Positions 55,902 through 64,000 of a stretch of DNA of 64,000 nt are shown here, piece after piece. How positions within the stretch are numbered: position 1 is the first letter of the stretch; each line of letters starts with the position of its first letter. Below the pieces are notes generated by a model. It was given only the letters and a program-made list of their open reading frames with translations, had not been told where the DNA came from and searched no databases. The stretch is from Cordylochernes scorpioides. Lineage: Eukaryota > Arthropoda > Arachnida > Pseudoscorpiones > Chernetidae. Made by a program: the position numbers and the translations under genes. The DNA is taken from contig CP092882.1 in the NCBI GenBank assembly GCA_030710605.1, positions 18,548,446 to 18,612,445 of the forward strand, written 5' to 3'.

Positions 55902-56226
55902 TATCCAACTTGCACTATTCCATTGTAGAGAGTTACTCTGCTCTTGATTTATTTTTTTTCTCATTGTTTTGTGATATGTTTTGGAAGGGTTTCACAACAC
56001 AAACTCTAAATCTATAGCATGTATATACCAAAGGTATAATTACATCCAGCTTGAGGAGCATGAACTTGTGGAATTCATGCAATCTTTACATAAGGGAATA
56101 AGAAACAATAACAAGTACATCCATCTCATAACTTATATACAGAAAAATCTTGCTAAAACAAATGGTAAATATAATGAACTTTCCCTTATAATGAACCTGA
56201 ACTAATCCCTATTTTAATTTATAATA

Positions 56227-56305
56227 CAGGGTGGTCCATAAGTCCCAAATGCTTTTAATTTTTAATTTAAAATATGAAAAATTCCAGGACTTATGGGCCA
56301 TCCTG
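56227..56305. mobile_element. 79-bp mariner-like MITE
   Basis: Ends CAGGGTGGTCCATAAGTCC and inverse GGACTTATGGGCCATCCTG, TA on both sides; forms a near-complete hairpin. Confidence 0.75.
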
Positions 56306-57082
56306 TACAATAAACCATGGCTATTGTGAACCAAAGGTTTAGTCCCATTGGGGTTTGCTAAAATTTGAAAATAAAAAGGAATTCGACTTTTTTTAAATCA
56401 CAAAATGATTATTTTCTGTTGATTTTATTATTTATATAATTAAATAATGCAGAGTATATACACTGTACATAGTGACTGGAACCTAATTATAACAACCTCC
56501 TTTAGCCTCACAATTATTTTAACTAGGGTAAACACACAATAACCTGGTTCTAACAACACGGCGGGCCATGGGTTGGCCAGGCCTGGTTTAGAACAATTGT
56601 TCTGTATTATACAGCAACTGTTTAAGGAAGGCACTTGTCCTGAAAGCTATCCAAGCTTAATTCAATAAAGAAACTTATTCTTTTAAATAGTGATGTATGG
56701 TTGATAACTTGGACCACTTGATAAACTACAATCACCATTTAGTTTGATAATAAAAAAGAAAGAAGAAGAATCTTAAAAGGTAGACATCAGAACCTACAAG
56801 ACTTGAGGAATTTTCATCAGGCCTACCTAAGATGTATCTTTGGGGCTGCTTGTAACTGTACTACTGTAAAAGTTCCTCTGGATTATAGCCACAATTGTGA
56901 TTAGGGATGAAACTCTATGGATTAACAAAATACAGTGGTGTTTTGTTTATACCTCTTTTGAAATCAAAATATTTGATTCCACCCGACTGTGGGCCCTCAA
57001 ATATAACTTGCCTTTTTGACAACCATCATGACTTGATACCTAATATGATTGAGTAGAGATAAGGAAGAAGAAGAAGACTTGC

Positions 57083-57263
57083 CTTTTTCTCTCCAAAGAT
57101 ATTGGACTCCAGGTCAAGATCATCTCCTTCTTCCTCCTCCACTTCAATGTTGATCTCCCCGATGTGTTCTGGAGACTGGATGGCCTCGAAGTAATGCTCG
57201 ATGTTGCTGAGGGCGATGGTGTGGAGGGTGGTGAAGAAAAGGTAGTCCACCAGGGAGATGAAC
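57083..57263 (-). CDS. DNAH6: Dynein heavy chain exon 4 (tail), GC donor
   Basis: 181 bp encoding FISLVDYLFFTTLHTIALSN followed by a very acidic loop (EVEEEEGDDLDLES). Acceptor ttccag; the donor is AAAAAG|GCAAGT, the consensus form of the rare GC-AG intron class. Phase 2 in, phase 0 out, in agreement with exons 3 and 5. A LINE tail ends within 10 bp of the donor on the intron side. Confidence 0.85.
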
Positions 57264-57913
57264 CTGGAACAACCATCTCACAGGTAGTGAATCATTTCAA
57301 TGCATTGCTTATAGTAGCTTCTAAATTACAAGATTCAATAGCCCAACATCATTGTGTGCGTGTATTTCTGTGGATTTCAGGTAACCTTTCAAATTTTGAC
57401 AAAGCTGGCATTGTGGAATTGCATACTAAAGTAGTACCTCCATGAGAAAACACTCCCAATAGAGGATACCTCACTACAAAAAAACAATTTTCATCACTAA
57501 AATTACCAATTTTGCTATTTAGATGCTCTCTGAAAAGAGGATACCTCTCCCTAAAAGACACTTTGGCTCTTTCTTCTTTCTTATCTCCGCTCAATCATAT
57601 TAGGGTACCAAGCTTGTAGAGCTTGATACTTTTGAAGGTGTCTGCTGGGGATGAGTAGAGCTCATCAATGGATAAGCCAATACAGTCAATAATGTGTTTT
57701 GGTGCTGCAGGTTGAAAATTGCACTTAGTACATAGTGGAAAAACCTTGCAACCATTCTGGACCACTTTAGCTCTTCAACTAAGTATCCTTTACAGAGAGG
57801 TAGTTTATCTGAATTTGATGGTATGGATGATATTTAGAATTATAGATAAGAATCACAAGGTAAAAAGCTAGTCAAATAAGTAATTTGTATATGTGATGTT
57901 TAGATAACAGCGT

Positions 57914-58232
57914 AGGGGGTCGGTGGAAGGCTGGTTAAACCGTTTGGTTTCCGACCACTAGGACCCGGGTTCGATTCCCGCATTGGACACTTTTTTCTGT
58001 TTAAAAAAAAAAAAATGCTCCAATGGCCCCCGATTCTTGCAAAAGTCCAACCCCACCAGCGAGTGCAAGTAACCAAACGGGGCTCTGGCATTTGTAAGTG
58101 CAAAGTCGAACTGCTTTTCACATGTGTAGACATGTGGTGCGCTTACAGTAAAAAGCAGTCGCTAACTACCCACCATTATTATCATGGCCTGTACCACGTG
58201 TACTAGGGATAAGCAAAAAAAAAAAAAAAAAA
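57914..58232 (+). mobile_element. tRNA-derived SINE inserted in a family 1 repeat
   Basis: B-box GGTTCGATTCC intact, A-rich tail. AGATAACAGCGT at 57902-57913 and 58233-58244 is the duplicated target, itself part of the stem II region of an older palindromic element. Confidence 0.88.
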
Positions 58233-58484
58233 AGATAACAGCGTTGATGCCATTGTCAAAGAAAAGTATTGAGTGACACTGAATGATGTAAATGATATAA
58301 ATTATAGTTAATCAGCAACTTAGTTATAAATTCCAAATTCTAAGATCCCAAATATTAAGACCCAATTGTTTCAACTATAGTTATGTCAGCAACTTAGTTA
58401 TAACTTTGTAACCCAAATTGAACCATTTAAAAAAAGTCCTAATTATTCTCTTTTTAAAACACCATATTATCATTTCCTGTTTTG

Positions 58485-58692
58485 ATAAGGTACAATTTGG
58501 ATTCTAGATTAAAAACATAGGGTGAAAAGACCCTATGCAAATAAATAAATTGTTCGTGATGTTTCGCAGCACATTGTTTTCATCTTCAGACAAAATTCAG
58601 TTGTCTTGTTTGAAGATAGTTTTCAAAAAATAATAATAAAGAAAGCTGTTAAGGAAACGTCACAAACACTAAGTATTTGGATGTGGTTTTGT
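58485..58692. repeat. Palindromic repeat, family 1, old
   Basis: Both arms recognisable; cores decayed (TTGAAGA ... GAAACGTC on the right). Confidence 0.6.
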
Positions 58693-58697
58693 TACTA

Positions 58698-58875
58698 CAG
58701 TAGAACTACCTCCCTGTAAAGGACACCTAATTGCAGAGTCAAAATGTCCTTTAGGGAGAGGTGTCCACTTACCAGAGAATTACTAAATAACAAAAAAGGC
58801 AATTTTACAAATGTAAACTGTCCTTTGTAGAGAGGTATCCTCTAGTATGAGTGTCCTCTCATGGAGGTTCTACTG
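58698..58875. mobile_element. MITE, CAGTAGAAC family, well preserved
   Basis: 178 bp with ends CAGTAGAACTACCTCC / GGAGGTTCTACTG and TA flanks. Other members or pieces: 9360-9507, 45626-45789, 48052-48211, 57434-57560, 62221-62335. Confidence 0.82.
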
Positions 58876-58965
58876 TATATGTATTTCCAGTTTATAGTCC
58901 CACACTGGCAGAGCATGGCAATGGGAAACCTCTCTATTCAACTAAGCTCCAAAGAAGGACTTTAC

Positions 58966-59092
58966 TTGGAGCCAAGCAGGCAAATATTCCTCTTCATAGC
59001 TTGTCTGAAGAAGAGGGAGGATTCTGGGTCAAAGTCTTCAGCTTCGGTTCCTTTGGCAATCTTGGCTGTTTTCATCATGGTCTTCTTGTTAT
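58966..59092 (-). CDS. DNAH6: Dynein heavy chain exon 3 (tail)
   Basis: 127 bp, phase 1 in and phase 2 out, matching both neighbours. Lysine-rich start (NKKTMMKTAKIAKG), an acidic stretch (EAEDFDPESS), then FFRQAMKRNICLLGSK, a segment resembling tail sequence of DNAH6/DNAH7-type chains. Acceptor gttatcag, donor CCAA|GTAAAG. A MITE ends about 90 bp to its left. Confidence 0.7.
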
Positions 59093-59149
59093 CTGATAAC
59101 ACACAATAGCATCTTATATTTCACAGATAACACATGTTGTGTCAAATAT

Positions 59150-59420
59150 AAATTATTTACTTATCCCAACTACACATGGTAAAGGGCATTATAATCAAAG
59201 CAGGTAGTTAGCAAATGTCTTTTAATGTAAGTGCATCACAAGTCTACACTTGTAAAAGGCCGTATGACTTTTGCACTTACAAGGTTCCAGAACCCCATTT
59301 GGTTATGTCCACTCACTGGTAGGGTTGGAATTATGCAAGAGAATCAGGGTCTATTGAAGCAGAAAAAAAAAGTGCTCAATGCAGAATTCAATCTTTAAGT
59401 TTGTTGAAGATCAACAGTGT
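59150..59420 (-). mobile_element. tRNA-SINE, degenerate
   Basis: Minus-strand copy with decayed head; the 3' half closely resembles 60303-60486, and both follow ATATAAATTATTT. Confidence 0.55.
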
Positions 59421-59696
59421 GTACTACTCCTTTTCCAACCTCCTTTAACTAGATAAATCAAAAATAGTAAAAAAGCCCAAGTGTTTTAATCAATACTTTA
59501 TACCTATGTCATTTTAGAGATTTCAGTGAGTGCACACTCGGACTATTATATGGTAGCATGTGACATGGCTGTTAAAAAAAAAAAAACAATAAAACCCTTT
59601 ATTGGGATCTTAAAAAGAACACAGAGCTTAGAAATATCTCCATACTAAGGAAAGTGTTTCATTCCCAAAATGACAATTTAATCAGTTGTTGTTGTT

Positions 59697-59990
59697 GTTG
59701 TCGTGTTCAAAGAAGAGCCTCAGATGTCTCCATGCATCTCCATCACAGAAGCAGCAATGTCCACTATCTTGGGTGAGTAAAGCTGCTGCTCTGGGTCTAT
59801 GTCAATTTTCTGCAAGTCTGCGGCCATTGCTGGGCATGAGAATATGTGAGTAGGCGTTAGTTCCACACCAGGACAGTTGTTGCATGCCCTATAGGTTCTT
59901 GTGCCATCTGGATGTATTTCCATTCCTTTATAGTGTTTTGTTCCAAGTCTTTTATCAGTAAAAAGACAGAAAGAGGACATGTCTCTCCCT
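59697..59990 (-). pseudogene. LINE ORF2 C-terminus fragment
   Basis: Minus-strand frame with a Cys-Cys-His-Cys zinc-knuckle pattern (CNNCPGVELTPTHIFSC) and the end MEMHGDI, followed by an (AAC)n tail, as at the C-terminus of jockey/R1-like reverse transcriptases. The polymerase is absent. Confidence 0.6.
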
Positions 59991-60087
59991 AAAAAACACT
60001 TTGGCTCTGCAACTAGGTGTTGTCCTTTACAAAGATGTAGTTGTAATGTACCAGCACAATGATACAGAATGATCTGTCAAGAGTTAC

Positions 60088-60259
60088 CTTTGACACCCTC
60101 TACATCCTGAGGGACATCAGCAGCCTGAGTGGGGTCCTTGATCTCTGCCAGGATGCTGAGGCAGGCTTGGAGCATATCCTCCTTGCACTCCCTCCGGATG
60201 TCTGAGATGTACTCCTCCGTCTGTCCATCACCACAGCATTCTTTAAACCAACTCACTCT
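60088..60259 (-). CDS. DNAH6: Dynein heavy chain exon 2 (tail)
   Basis: 172 bp, entered in phase 0 and left with one spare base. It encodes VSWFKECC, then an acidic helical segment (EEYISDIRRECKEDMLQACL). Acceptor catctcag, donor AAAG|GTAACT. Assigned to the poorly conserved dynein tail because it lies in frame between neighbouring tail exons; on its own it would be hard to recognise. Confidence 0.7.
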
Positions 60260-60302
60260 CTGAGATGTGCTGAATGGTACAAGAAAATAAGACTGTGTCA
60301 AA

Positions 60303-60486
60303 TATAAATTATTTGTTTATTTATCCCAAGTACACATGGTATGGGCCATTATAAACATAGCAGATAGTTAGCAAATGTCTTTTAATATAAGTGCACCACA
60401 AGTCTACACTTGTAAAAGGCAGTATGTCCACTCACTGGTAGGGTTGGAATTATGCTAGAATCTGGGGATCCATTGAAGCAGAAAAT
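60303..60486 (-). mobile_element. tRNA-SINE, internally deleted
   Basis: Shorter relative of 59150-59420, beginning 40 bp right of dynein exon 2 and interrupted by a family 1 repeat. Confidence 0.55.
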
Positions 60487-60640
60487 TAATAGTGTGTGAC
60501 TTTTCGGTAACAGCGTTGCTACCATCATCAGCTAAAGAATAAATGACTAGAATTGATTTATTTGGATTAGGTCTTATTTTCTTATAGCTACAAGAATTTT
60601 CTTGTATAATCTATAATCCAAATTGTGCTTTATCAGTGCT
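60484..60640. repeat. Palindromic repeat, family 1, one core
   Basis: Minus-strand core 60498-60531 is CTGATGA ... GAAAAGTC; the right arm lacks its core. Confidence 0.65.
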
Positions 60641-61229
60641 GAATGGTTGAGATAGATTCAAATATTTTTTAAAACTCCAGCAATGTGTAATGAGTTTCTT
60701 AAGGAAACATTCCCCCCTATAAATTGTCCATGGATTATCAGTCTCTATGATGTCTTGCTACTACTCATGGAAAAAACTTAAGGAAGTGGAAAGTCTTTGA
60801 TATTGCCTGTCATCTATTTATTTATTTATTTTTTTTTTGAAGGAGACATAGGCAATTTTGTTCACATTTGGTTATCTCGTTGTGTCTTCAATAAAGTCAC
60901 TGTAATATCTTTCAGTTATTGCTTAATCCCGATATACATGCTACAAAGTACAACTTCCTTAAGTTTTGTCCATGAGAAGCTTGTCACAGAGAATTTTACT
61001 TCAAAACTCACCTTTTTGTTTTATAAAACTCACTGCTTATTATTGTGGAGTAATTTTTTTTATTCACACAAGGAGATATGGATTTTAATTCCAAGATGGT
61101 ATGAGAGGATACTAGAGTGAAGGCTGTGAGATTTAGTTTTGGGTGTCAGCTCAGGTAAATTGATGGAAGTGGTGCATTTTTCTCTGTCAGAGAGAATTAT
61201 GAAGATTTGTATTTTTAAGGAGTATATCT

Positions 61230-61530
61230 TTTTTTTTTTGCTTATCCCTAGTACACGTGGTACAGGCCATGATAATCATGGTGGGTAGAAGTAGGCGACT
61301 GTAAGTGCACCACATGTCTACATATGTGAAAAGCAGTTCGACTTTGCACTTACAAATGTACCAGAGTCCCATTTGTATACTTGTACTCGCTGGTATGGTT
61401 GGAATTTTGCAAGAATCGGGGGCCATTAGAGCATTTTTTTTTAATCGGAAAAAAGTGCCCAATGCGGGAATTGAACCCGGGTCGTAGCTGTCTAAAACCA
61501 ACGGTTTAGACCATCCTTCCACCAACCCCC
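61230..61530 (-). mobile_element. tRNA-derived SINE, 12-bp target duplication
   Basis: Minus-strand copy flanked by AGGAGTATATCT at 61218-61229 and 61531-61542. Confidence 0.88.
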
Positions 61531-61681
61531 AGGAGTATATCTAAATGCTGACTATTCTAAGCACATTTACAGAAAAGAGTTCTAAGAACTTAGAGCTAAG
61601 GGGAGCATGTGAATATTTTTCAAAACATCAGGTCAAAAATAAAAAATCAAAGATACTATCAAATTGCAGGCAAGACTAATA

Positions 61682-62183
61682 CAATGGAACCTCTTTATAT
61701 ATCAGCTAACTTGGTTTTAACATCATAATTTTAAAGTCACAAGTGGGGGTCGGTGGAGGGATGGTCTAAACCGTTGGTTTTCGACCGCTACGACCCGGGT
61801 TCGATTCCCGCATTGGGCACTTTTTTCTATTTAAAAAAAAAAATGCCTCAATGGCTCCCGATTCTTGCAAAAGTCCAACTCCACCAACGAGTGCAAGTAA
61901 CCAAACAGGGCTCTGGAACATTTGTAAGTGCAAAGTTGAACTGCTTTTCCCATGTGTAGACATGTGGAGCACTTACAGTAAAAAGCAGTCGCTAACTACC
62001 CACCATGATTATCATGGCCTGTACCATGTGTACTAGGGATAAGCAAAAAAATAAAGTCACAAGTGATGTTATAATGAGGTCCAATTATAATTTATATTTA
62101 GAAGAACCTCATACAATATCACTTGGGACCTTTGAATTATGATATAATAACCAAATATTGGCCGATATAAAGAGGTTCCACTG
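61682..62183. mobile_element. MITE split by a SINE
   Basis: Ends CAATGGAACCTCTTTATATA and inverse GATATAAAGAGGTTCCACTG, TA both sides; without the SINE about 180 bp. Confidence 0.8.
61746..62052 (+). mobile_element. tRNA-derived SINE nested in a MITE
   Basis: Intact head (CCCGGGTTCGATTCCCGC) and tail. AAAGTCACAAGTG duplicated at 61733-61745 and 62053-62065; splits the element 61682-62183. Confidence 0.9.
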
Positions 62184-62335
62184 TATAGACCTCTCTGTCA
62201 TATCAAGATAATTCTTAGACGGCAGAACTACCTATCTGTAAAGAGCAACACATAGTTGCAGAGCAAAAGTGTTCTTTAGGGAGAGAGGTATCCTTTTACT
62301 AGAGAACTGCTAATTATGAAAAACGGTATCATTTT

Positions 62336-62555
62336 TTTCATGATAAAAAAAAAAATTCTCCAATGGCCCCTGGTTCTTGCAAAAGTCAAACCTTAACAGT
62401 GAATGCATGTAATCAAACTGGCACACTTGTAAGTGCAAAAGTCTACTTTTCACATGAGCAGACATGTGTTGCACTTAGAATAAAATCAGTTGTTTACTAC
62501 TACCCACCATGAATATCAAGGTCTGTACCACATATACTAGGGATAATAATAAAAA
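62336..62555 (+). mobile_element. tRNA-SINE, head missing
   Basis: Body and tail (CTAGGGATAATAATAAAAAA) present; abuts a truncated MITE on its left. Confidence 0.55.
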
Positions 62556-62559
62556 ATAT

Positions 62560-63290
62560 ATATGAGTTTAGGATTCTTGGGATTTAGATTCTAGGATTTT
62601 AGCTCTAAGGATTCAAGGTTTAGAGAGAGATTGCAGGGTTTTCCCACTATGTACCAAGTGCAGTTCTCAGCCTGCAACCCCAAGACACATTATTGACTGT
62701 ATTGACTCATCCATTGATGAGCTCTACTCTGCCCCGGCAGACACCATCAAAAGTCTCAAGCCTTACAAGCTTGATACCTTAGTGTGATTGAGTGGAGATA
62801 AGAAAGAAGAAGAAGGTTTAGAGATATCTAGAAGTTCATAGGGATTAGCTATAAGAGTTTAGAATTGTAGGTATTCTAGGATTTTAGCTCTATGGGTTCA
62901 GGGTTTAGAACTACAAGGTAATAAGACCAAATCCAAATCTTATTACCTTGTAGTTCTAATCTATAATTCAAATTGTACCCTTTAATAAGGTTCAGGGTTT
63001 AAAGAGATCTAGAAGTTCTCATAGGGATCAGCTATAAGAGTTTAGAATTGTAGGTATTTAGATTCTAGGATTTTAACTCTAAGGGTTCAGGGTTTAGAAC
63101 TACAAGGTAATAAGACCAAATCCAAATTTTATTACCTTGTAGTTCTAATCTATACTTCAAATTGTACCCTTTAATAAGGTTCAAGGTTTAAAATGATCTA
63201 GAAGTTCTCATAGGGATCAGCTATAAGAGTTTAGAATTGTAGGTATTTAGATTGTAGGATTTTATATCTAAGGGTTCAGGGTTTAAAGGA
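62560..63290. repeat. Tandem repeat, about 185-bp period, beside dynein exon 1
   Basis: AGAAGTTC blocks at 62830, 63011 and 63200, each followed by TAAGAGTTTAGAATTGTAGG and GGGTTCAGGGTTTA; two units carry a mini-hairpin of the family 1 outer arms. Confidence 0.75.
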
Positions 63291-63318
63291 AGTTGTAATG
63301 AGGTTGAAATTGCCAGAC

Positions 63319-63453
63319 CTTGCTGATTTTGTCCAGAATCATCTGAAGCCAGTCAGAGACTTGGTAGGTAGCGGTGGTCTCCACATCAAAGAGTCTCCTC
63401 AGGCTCAGTTCAAAGAAGGAGTTGCCCAACTTGTGCAGCACAGGGCAGATTTG
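63319..63453 (-). CDS. DNAH6: Dynein heavy chain exon 1 of window (tail)
   Basis: First dynein exon visible in transcript order. It has 45 codons containing KLGNSFFELSLRRLFD and SDWLQMILDKISK, a helical tail segment. The acceptor (gcccag) has a weak pyrimidine tract and the donor is AAG|GTCTGG, so both borders are tentative. The 81-codon open frame on the opposite strand at the same place is a shadow. The exon sits directly beside a tandem repeat array to its left in the window. Upstream exons are outside the window. Confidence 0.55.
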
Positions 63454-63574
63454 CTGGGCCACATATCATCTCAACAGCAGATTCCACTAGAGTGGACTTT
63501 AGATGCAAATAGGGTTAGAAACTCAATGAAAATACATTTTTAAAATATTTTTTTTACATTGACCAACTTTAAAA

Positions 63575-63786
63575 ACAAGGTAATAAGACCAAATCCAAAT
63601 AAATAGTGTGTGACATTTCGGTAACAGCGTTGTTACCATCTTCAGTACTTTCAGAGATTCAGTACTTTTGTCTGAAGATGGTAACAACGCTGTTACCGAA
63701 ACGTCACACACTATTTATTTATTTATTTGGATTTGGTCTTATTATCTTGTGTTTATAATCTATAATTCAAATTGTGCCTTATCATT
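63575..63786. repeat. Palindromic repeat, family 1, complete
   Basis: Two inverted arms with cores at 63612-63645 and 63672-63705, immediately right of dynein exon 1. Confidence 0.8.
63672..63705 (+). ncRNA. Hammerhead-like core
   Basis: Plus strand CTGAAGA, perfect stem II, GAAACGTC. The inverted partner at 63612-63645 has GAAATGTC, one base off. Confidence 0.4.
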
Positions 63787-64000
63787 GACCAACTTTGTAG
63801 TTGGGTAATCCTACCAGACAAACAATGCTCAAAATTCAATGGCAATTCTCTAGTTTAAATAATTACAAAGGTTTCTGGAGATGAGTTTATTTTTATTTTG
63901 TTAAAGCAGTCTCAAACTTTCGGTCATCTCTGCCCATCTACAGGAGAACATAAATAAAAGAATAAAATGCCGCCCTCTAGTTTATCAAAAATAGGCAAAG

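Larger units (their letters stand above)
3987..63453 (-). other. DNAH6: Gene span: axonemal dynein heavy chain, DNAH6-like, 38 exons, both ends missing
   Basis: Force-generating heavy chain of an inner-arm axonemal dynein, an ATP-driven motor that slides outer doublet microtubules in cilia and flagella. The minus-strand exons total about 7.5 kb (about 2,500 codons) and cover tail, linker, AAA1 to AAA4 and the first stalk helix, out of roughly 4,100-4,200 residues usual for the family. Exon phases agree at every junction from exon 2 to exon 38, so no exon seems lost in that stretch. DNAH6 is preferred over DNAH1, 3, 7 or 12 because of the AAA1 wording ([20 protein letters not shown], then TIRNAKAAK) and the SQQDHYDFGM region. 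All four P-loops are intact. Introns range from 57 bp to several kb. The 5' exons lie right of the window; the 3' part is on the other strand left of the 2871-2970 gap or off-window. Family assignment is from memory of the family, not a search. Confidence 0.88.

Noticed and set aside
57914-57990. Possible tRNA gene
   Set aside because: Has A- and B-box-like sequence, but no closing acceptor stem; the same head recurs with a common non-tRNA body, so it is a SINE.
63298-63543. Plus-strand 81-codon open frame
   Set aside because: Lies opposite a dynein-like minus-strand exon and has no recognisable domain; shadow of the exon.

Overview
The window is animal nuclear DNA: AT-rich, intron-dominated and packed with interspersed repeats, with short GC-richer exons bounded by GT-AG splice sites. 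Almost all recognisable host coding sequence belongs to one gene, an axonemal (inner-arm) dynein heavy chain that I assign to the DNAH6 family from the AAA1 to AAA4 modules. The organism therefore builds motile cilia or flagella. The repeats (tRNA-derived SINEs, pogo/Tigger-type DNA transposons and MITEs, palindromic repeats resembling Penelope-type elements, LINE remnants) do not look vertebrate, so an invertebrate is likely; I cannot fix the phylum.

Layout: the dynein gene runs on the minus strand from about 63.45 kb down to 3.99 kb. I place 38 exons whose reading frames close at every junction from exon 2 to exon 38: tail (63.45-43.36 kb), linker (41.0-24.6 kb), AAA1 (24.6-17.57 kb), AAA2 (17.0-12.56 kb), AAA3 (10.55-8.26 kb), AAA4 and start of the stalk (7.17-3.99 kb). 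The 5' end lies beyond the right edge. Two further exons (stalk end and second coiled coil) sit at 1.44-1.81 kb on the PLUS strand, on the far side of a 100-N gap (2871-2970), and the exon encoding the core of the microtubule-binding domain is missing. This looks like a contig placed in the wrong orientation, or less likely a real inversion. A second 100-N gap (50216-50315) is flanked by two nearly identical 2.1-kb copies carrying the same dynein exon, probably two alleles left unmerged.

The introns hold most of the novelty. A 158-bp tandem array (17.8-20.4 kb) repeats the splice acceptor and first 46 nt of one dynein exon about 15 times. A full-length 2.5-kb pogo/Tigger-type transposon (13899-16403) has an intact 563-aa transposase with three catalytic Asp residues and a PCNA-binding-like C-terminus. 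A family of palindromic repeats carries hammerhead-ribozyme-like cores (CTGANGA ... GAAACGTC). Young tRNA-SINEs have intact target-site duplications and several are nested in older elements. A fragment with an endonuclease-like domain lies between inverted repeats at 29.7-31.1 kb. No bacterial-style genes, CRISPR array, rRNA or intact tRNA gene was found.
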